A stretch of DNA of 64,000 bases from Lumbricus terrestris. Taxonomy: Eukaryota; Annelida; Clitellata; Crassiclitellata; Lumbricidae. Both the position numbers and the translations under genes were made by a program. The notes beneath the pieces are model-generated. The model was not told where the DNA came from. It searched no databases and worked only from the letters and a program-made list of their open reading frames with translations. Below are positions 57,075-64,000 of this stretch, in pieces (position 1 is the stretch's first letter; every line of letters starts with the position of its first letter). Location: the NCBI GenBank assembly GCA_949752735.1, contig OX457047.1, forward strand, positions 21,666,936-21,730,935, written 5' to 3'.

Positions 57075-57352
57075 GCTGTCCATCCTGGCTCGCGGAGCCC
57101 TTCGCTCTGCCTCTAGCGGGAAGCTTTTGGTCCCGCGTGTTGAAACCTCAACCTGTCAGCGTCGTGCTTTCTCAGTTGTAGGTCCATCTGTCTGGAATTA
57201 TAGTCTTCCGTTGGAGATGCGCCTGCTACCTATGGCTGACTTGTCAGTGTTTTACAGACAGACTCCTCAAAACGTTTTGTTTCACCGTGGCTGGACTGGG
57301 AGCGCTTCTGAGTGGATTTCTTGAAAAGGTGCTATATGAATTCTTGAAATAA
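57075..57352 (+). mobile_element. LINE 3' end remnant with family-A tail
   Basis: RRAFSVVGPSVWNYSLPLEM is the RT C-terminal signature. The 3' UTR carries GGACTGGGAGCGCTTCTGAG and GGTGCTATATGAATTC, then (AATG)n. Same tail as the family-A SINEs. Confidence 0.8.
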
Positions 57353-57364
57353 ATGAATGAATGA

Positions 57365-57365
<1 letters not shown>

Positions 57366-57450
<85 letters not shown>

Positions 57451-57540
57451 AATGATGAAGCTGCTGAAGTTCTGAAAAAGACATCACATGGCGACGCTTC
57501 TCTAAACCCCTTAGTCAGCTGATTCCGTTGTTTGTCAGTG
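57366..57540. repeat. (GAT)n plus unique block, copy 2
   Basis: About 84 bp of GAT repeats followed by the same roughly 90-bp block as at 56968-57056. Confidence 0.92.
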
Positions 57541-58079
57541 CATGCTCAAGATCAAGTAAACACCCCCCCCCGCGAAATCCTGGCTACAGCCTTGATGTAT
57601 TTCCACTCGGTTTACGCGCTAAGTTGCTTTCCTTGAGCCCACCTTCCAAAAGCGGTATGCACCGGTCTACTTCTACACCAAACAATCTTATATCCGTCAT
57701 CGTAACCATTAGTTTGACTTGCATCTCTAACCGCCTATATGGAGGAGCTCCAGCTATACTTTCCACATCGTCCCAGGGCCTCCAAACACTTTCAACGCGA
57801 GCAAAAAGCCACTAAAAGGAAAACTTTTTATTACATCTATAAACAAGTGATTATGTCGACAAATCAAGCCCGGAGGGAGTGAGCTTTTTTAAATGACTGC
57901 CGTGTTAATCTACTCCCTCCGCCTGATATTGAGCCGTAAATAGCTGCCGCCGTTCGAAAGACCTTATAATAGATGCGCAGCGCTGATAATAATATGTAGC
58001 AACTAAAGCGCTTGCAAATATGCAGCGCAGATCGGACGGGAATTAGGTTCCGACAGAAACCCGTATCGGTCTCACGAGA

Positions 58080-58218
58080 CCTCTCTCCCCTCTCTCCCTC
58101 TCTCCCCTCTCTCCCCTCTCTCCCTTCTCTCCCTCTCCCTCTCCCCTCTCTCCCCTCTCTCCCTCTCCCTCTCCCTCTCCCTCTCCCTCTCCCTCTCCCT
58201 CTCCCTCTCCCTCTCCCT

Positions 58219-58249
<31 letters not shown>

Positions 58250-58391
58250 CTTATATCTCTCTATTTCTCTCTCCACTCTCTTTCTCTCCCTCCCTCCCTC
58301 CCTCCCTCCCTCCCTCCCTCCCTCCCTCCCTCCCTCCCTCCCTCCCTCCCTCCCTCCCTCCCTCCCTCCCTCCCTCCCTCCCTCCCTCCCT

Positions 58392-58445
<54 letters not shown>
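58080..58445. repeat. Compound polypyrimidine satellite
   Basis: CTCTCCC-type repeats, then (CTCCCT)n, then (TCCC)n over about 58285-58400, then (TC)n. The plus strand is almost purely pyrimidine for 365 bp. Confidence 0.97.
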
Positions 58446-58448
<3 letters not shown>

Positions 58449-58724
58449 TCCGGCGTTGAAAACCCAAAAACTACCCAGCATTCCCAGGCTGATGCTATAG
58501 AAATAATCACGCCCATATAGATCAACATGCATGTGAATATATTTCGGCTATGCTTTTTGTACACACGCATATATTATACTCGGTAATTTTATATTTAACC
58601 ACAATGGAGTCTATAGGCTACTTGTAGGCTATATGCTGCAAATGCAGCCTATAATCAATTAGGCTCTTTAACCTATGTATACGTATATATACATATTGTA
58701 GGCTCCACTAAACAGGGCCATAGG

Positions 58725-58767
<43 letters not shown>

Positions 58768-58948
58768 CAGTCGTATGTATTTATACACTCCCGTTGTTAA
58801 AAACGTAAATCTGGTTGAAGCAGAGAGGATGTGTGTACACCATGCATTGCATTTGTGAGAAATAACGATGCATCTCGTCTGGTCTCATTGGCTGATTCCT
58901 TCACTAGATTCATGGAATGCTTCATGGATACCATCTTCCTTCCTTCCT

Positions 58949-59045
58949 CGCCTTCTTCCTTCCTTCCTTCCTTCCTTCCTTCCTTCCTTCCATCCTTCCT
59001 TCCTTCCTTCCTTCCATCCATCCATCCATCCTTCCTTCCTTCCTT
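58949..59045. repeat. (TTCC)n microsatellite
   Basis: About 24 TTCC units with a few ATCC variants. Confidence 0.95.
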
Positions 59046-59131
59046 TAAATACAAGACTCAAAACGCATTACCAAGCTACAAACATTCTAAAGCGCTACAC
59101 TAAAGTTAAACGCTTATTCAAGAGCGCTGTT

Positions 59132-59165
<34 letters not shown>

Positions 59166-59507
59166 GAAGCTTGCAAAGAGACGAGTCCTGTTAACAGAGA
59201 GAGGAAGGATGCGGAGTAGGGTATTAAAGCTCATGAGCAACTGTCAGAATTAAATTTTGAGGTCGGGCTTTGCTGAGTGCATGGATTGGACGAATGCGTT
59301 GCATGTCTGTTCACCCGCATTCACAATTATTCCACCAAACTATTCTAGGTATCCGTCGTTTCAGGCAGTAAGAAGAGAGGAGAGCAGTCCCTTCAGCTAC
59401 GACCCTGAGGTAGCCATGGTCAGCATAAATGTTGGCGACTTCGTTCTCTCCGTCTCTGCATATGAGGGCCTATTCTTCGACAAATAATCTTCGCACTAAC
59501 GGGGGGG

Positions 59508-59572
59508 GGTGAATTGAACCTCTGACCTTTTGATTAACGATCCAACATGCTAACTACTACATCACCTGGAAC
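59508..59572 (-). mobile_element. tRNA-like SINE head, minus strand
   Basis: Minus strand GGTGATGTAGTAGTTAGCAT and box-B-like AGAGGTTCAATTC at tRNA-like spacing, next to a G-run. Head to head with the SINE at 59576. Confidence 0.45.
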
Positions 59573-59575
59573 ATA

Positions 59576-59795
59576 GTGGGGTGCGGTGGTGCAGTGGGTA
59601 TGTTCGTTGCCTTGCGACCGGAGGGTTGCAGGTTCGAATCCACCTCAAGCCACCGCGTAAGGACATTGAACAATTATTGCTCACGCAGTCGGCGTGAAAC
59701 TCCGACCCAGTGTCCGCGCTGTAATCGGGAGCGTCTCTGAATAGCAATCTTGAATGGACGCTATATAACAAGTGCATTTACATACATACATCTAG
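59576..59795 (+). mobile_element. tRNA-derived SINE, family A
   Basis: Head GGTGCGGTGGTGCAGTGGGT, box B AGGTTCGAATCC, middle GGCGTGAAACTCCGACCCAG, tail ATCGGGAGCGTCTCTGAATA, ending ACGCTATATAACAAGTGC and a (CATA)n tail. Confidence 0.92.
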
Positions 59796-60544
59796 TTTAT
59801 GAATCAACTCTACTAAAACAAATTATCAAAAAATTATCAGACAGGCGATTTTCGCACAGTTATAGGAAAACCAACTACAATAATGTTTATTTCAATAATA
59901 ATAATTTGTGTGTACCGAGTCACTTAAAAGGTTACTGAATAGTCTGCATCTGTCAATAATGCATAGACCTAATTGTCTAAAAGTGTGTCACACCTCAGCT
60001 AGTCAGTAAACGTTTCTATACGATAAAGATGCCTACAAATAAGCAAAAACCTTTGATAGCACACGCCACTGTGAATATATCTGCCGTCGAGAGAAGAAAG
60101 GCGATAGTCAATTAATTGTACACAATGTATGACGACATCTCCAGCGGAATATATTTCCTATATCTACGAGAAAAAACTTCAAAGGCTTCGGCGTCGAATC
60201 CACTAAGCATCAAGCAAGAATTACTTAGAAAAGCAAAGCGAACGCATACATCAAACCACTATAGGTTAATCTTTCATTGCAATGCACTGCAGTCTCCTGT
60301 CGTATTCATTGGATTAGATCATAGACTGATGATGATGATTACAGCTGTTTGAAAATGGCTGTATTTTGTCTCTGTGCGCCATCAACAAAGCCATAGGCGG
60401 CGATAGGCCTATAATGTAACGTCGCCATGTGACCCATGTCTAGGCCATAAACTAACAGTAATTGTTGGCATTTTCAAACAAACCTGATGATGAATGCGCT
60501 GTCGCACTCGTCTGAAAGCGCAACATGTTTAGCCTATAATTATT

Positions 60545-60766
60545 CGGTGGCGGCGCCAGGATTTCAGTTTTGGGGGCTGAAGCCTCCCGGAAGAAATTTT
60601 CCATTTTCATCCGCCAAATTTCTAACGACCTTTTTTGGTCATCCGGTCGAAAATCGTGGAAAATAGTTCAGTTTTGCATGTAAAAAAAACCCGGAAGGCC
60701 TTTGTTTAGGGGGCTTAGCCTTTTATAGGGGGCTTACCCCCCCTAGACTCCCTAGCTCCGCCACTG
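60545..60766. mobile_element. MITE of the GGTGGCGGCGCCAGG type
   Basis: Left end GGTGGCGGCGCCAGGATTTC and right end, inverted, CAGTGGCGGAGCTAGGGAGT. No clear target duplication. Interior ACGACCTTTTTTGGTCATCC is a short version of the module in other MITEs. Confidence 0.65.
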
Positions 60767-61405
60767 CCTATATTAGGCTACCATTTCCTAATTTGATCGA
60801 CCTCAGCTATCTTATCTCCTCCTTCCTCAGTGCACCTAAATAAATAACGTGTCCATTTAGCCTCTTATCAGGTAAGGGGTTATATCTGAGCAGACATTCC
60901 TGTGTCTGTGTAGCTTTTAAATACGCCGCAAGGTAAGCGAGTAAGTAAGGCAATCGCACGCTCATTTGGCGCCATCATCATCATCACCATCATCGGTCGG
61001 GGTCAATTCGGAGCATGGTCCAAGGATGACATTCCAGTGCACGAACGGTACAGCCAATCCAAGTACAATCTAAGTGCTGTAAGCTTACTCTGTACACTGT
61101 GTACAGCAACGACTTAATTTTGTCAGAGGCTGGCTGCAGAATAGTCAGTCACGCAGTGGGAGCCTAACCGCAGGCCTAAACAATATTAGTCACCTTCTAA
61201 GCATGACCCATTTTCTGCAAACATCAAGCAGCGTCTCAACATGTCCTGGCACAGTTCGGTCGTGATTTCTTCCCCTCATGTGCATATTGAAAGGTTCTGT
61301 TTTCCTATAGCACGACGATTCTCCTGTATGCACATAGACAGTCTTCAGACCACTGCAGTCAAATCAAATGACGATCATTTTTCCCTCCTTGGATTGAGTC
61401 CGCTA

Positions 61406-61411
61406 TTTATT
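61406..61411 (-). terminator. Candidate poly(A) signal for the GPCR gene
   Basis: AATAAA on the minus strand, 126 nt beyond the GPCR stop codon. Confidence 0.5.
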
Positions 61412-61536
61412 TTCTCAGCATCTGATTGATCCTTGTTTCATTTTTCTGCAGGATTGACACGCTTGAGACATTTCTTTTCCCAGGTCACTTCATCCCTTTT
61501 CGAAGCCTATTAACCAAGTAGCATCGATCGCCAGAC

Positions 61537-63983
<2,447 letters not shown>

Positions 63984-64000
63984 CGACGTCGAGTGGAGAA

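Larger units (their letters stand above)
47566..61405. other. Gene desert between SCP and the GPCR gene; repeats
   Basis: No host gene can be supported in about 14 kb. The elements and satellites present are listed separately. Regions 47600-48800, 51200-53050, 53700-54490 and 59800-60500 show nothing recognisable. The frame at 59257-59487 has no family signature. Confidence 0.5.

Noticed and set aside
58012..58570. 162-175 aa Pro/Leu/Ser and Glu/Gly/Arg-rich frames
   Set aside because: Translation of the polypyrimidine satellite; no start context or conserved domain.

Overview
This is eukaryotic, intron-rich animal DNA, very probably from a marine invertebrate. The evidence is GT-AG introns around conserved metazoan protein families, an invertebrate-type sarcoplasmic calcium-binding protein, a serotonin-type GPCR, and dense intronic and intergenic repeats (tRNA-derived SINEs, CR1/L2-like LINEs, hAT and piggyBac-type MITEs, a Helitron, long microsatellites). 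The noncoding word TAGGCCTA is frequent in the right half. In my experience this fits an echinoderm-like or other ambulacrarian genome, but the species cannot be fixed from the window.

Five host genes can be supported. (1) Minus, 12982 to beyond position 1: the 5' part of a secreted or membrane leucine-rich-repeat protein (signal peptide, LRRNT, then three 72-nt single-LRR exons, all in the same phase). (2) Plus, 22739-26569: an intronless DHX34-type DEAH-box RNA helicase of 1276 aa with two C-terminal C2HC fingers. (3) Minus, 33845-27314: a nine-exon Polycomb-group RING finger (PCGF) gene of 248 aa, reconstructed exon by exon and tail-to-tail with DHX34. (4) Minus, 47015-45456: a two-coding-exon EF-hand sarcoplasmic calcium-binding protein of 181 aa. 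(5) Minus, 63983-61537: a two-exon 5-HT7/5-HT1-like receptor of about 528 aa whose 5' end may run past the window edge.

The largest mobile element is an apparently full-length non-LTR retrotransposon on the minus strand, about 44.09 to 38.70 kb. It has an intact ORF1 (273 aa) and an intact endonuclease/reverse-transcriptase ORF2 (1099 aa), with a YY1-type motif near its 5' end. Decayed LINE 3' ends lie at 17.8, 21.8-22.4, 29.6, 32.1-32.6, 49.9 and 57.1 kb. At least eight short inverted-repeat elements have a perfect 8-bp target duplication (hAT type), and two tiny elements sit in TTAA (piggyBac type).

Two SINE families each end in the same 3' tail as a LINE in this window, which gives two apparent SINE/LINE partnerships. 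Several hAT-type MITEs with different ends share one internal A-tract hairpin module. A 15-bp minisatellite next to a PCGF exon is made of repeated copies of that exon's own splice donor. I found no CRISPR, operon or other prokaryotic feature, and no unambiguous functional tRNA or rRNA gene.
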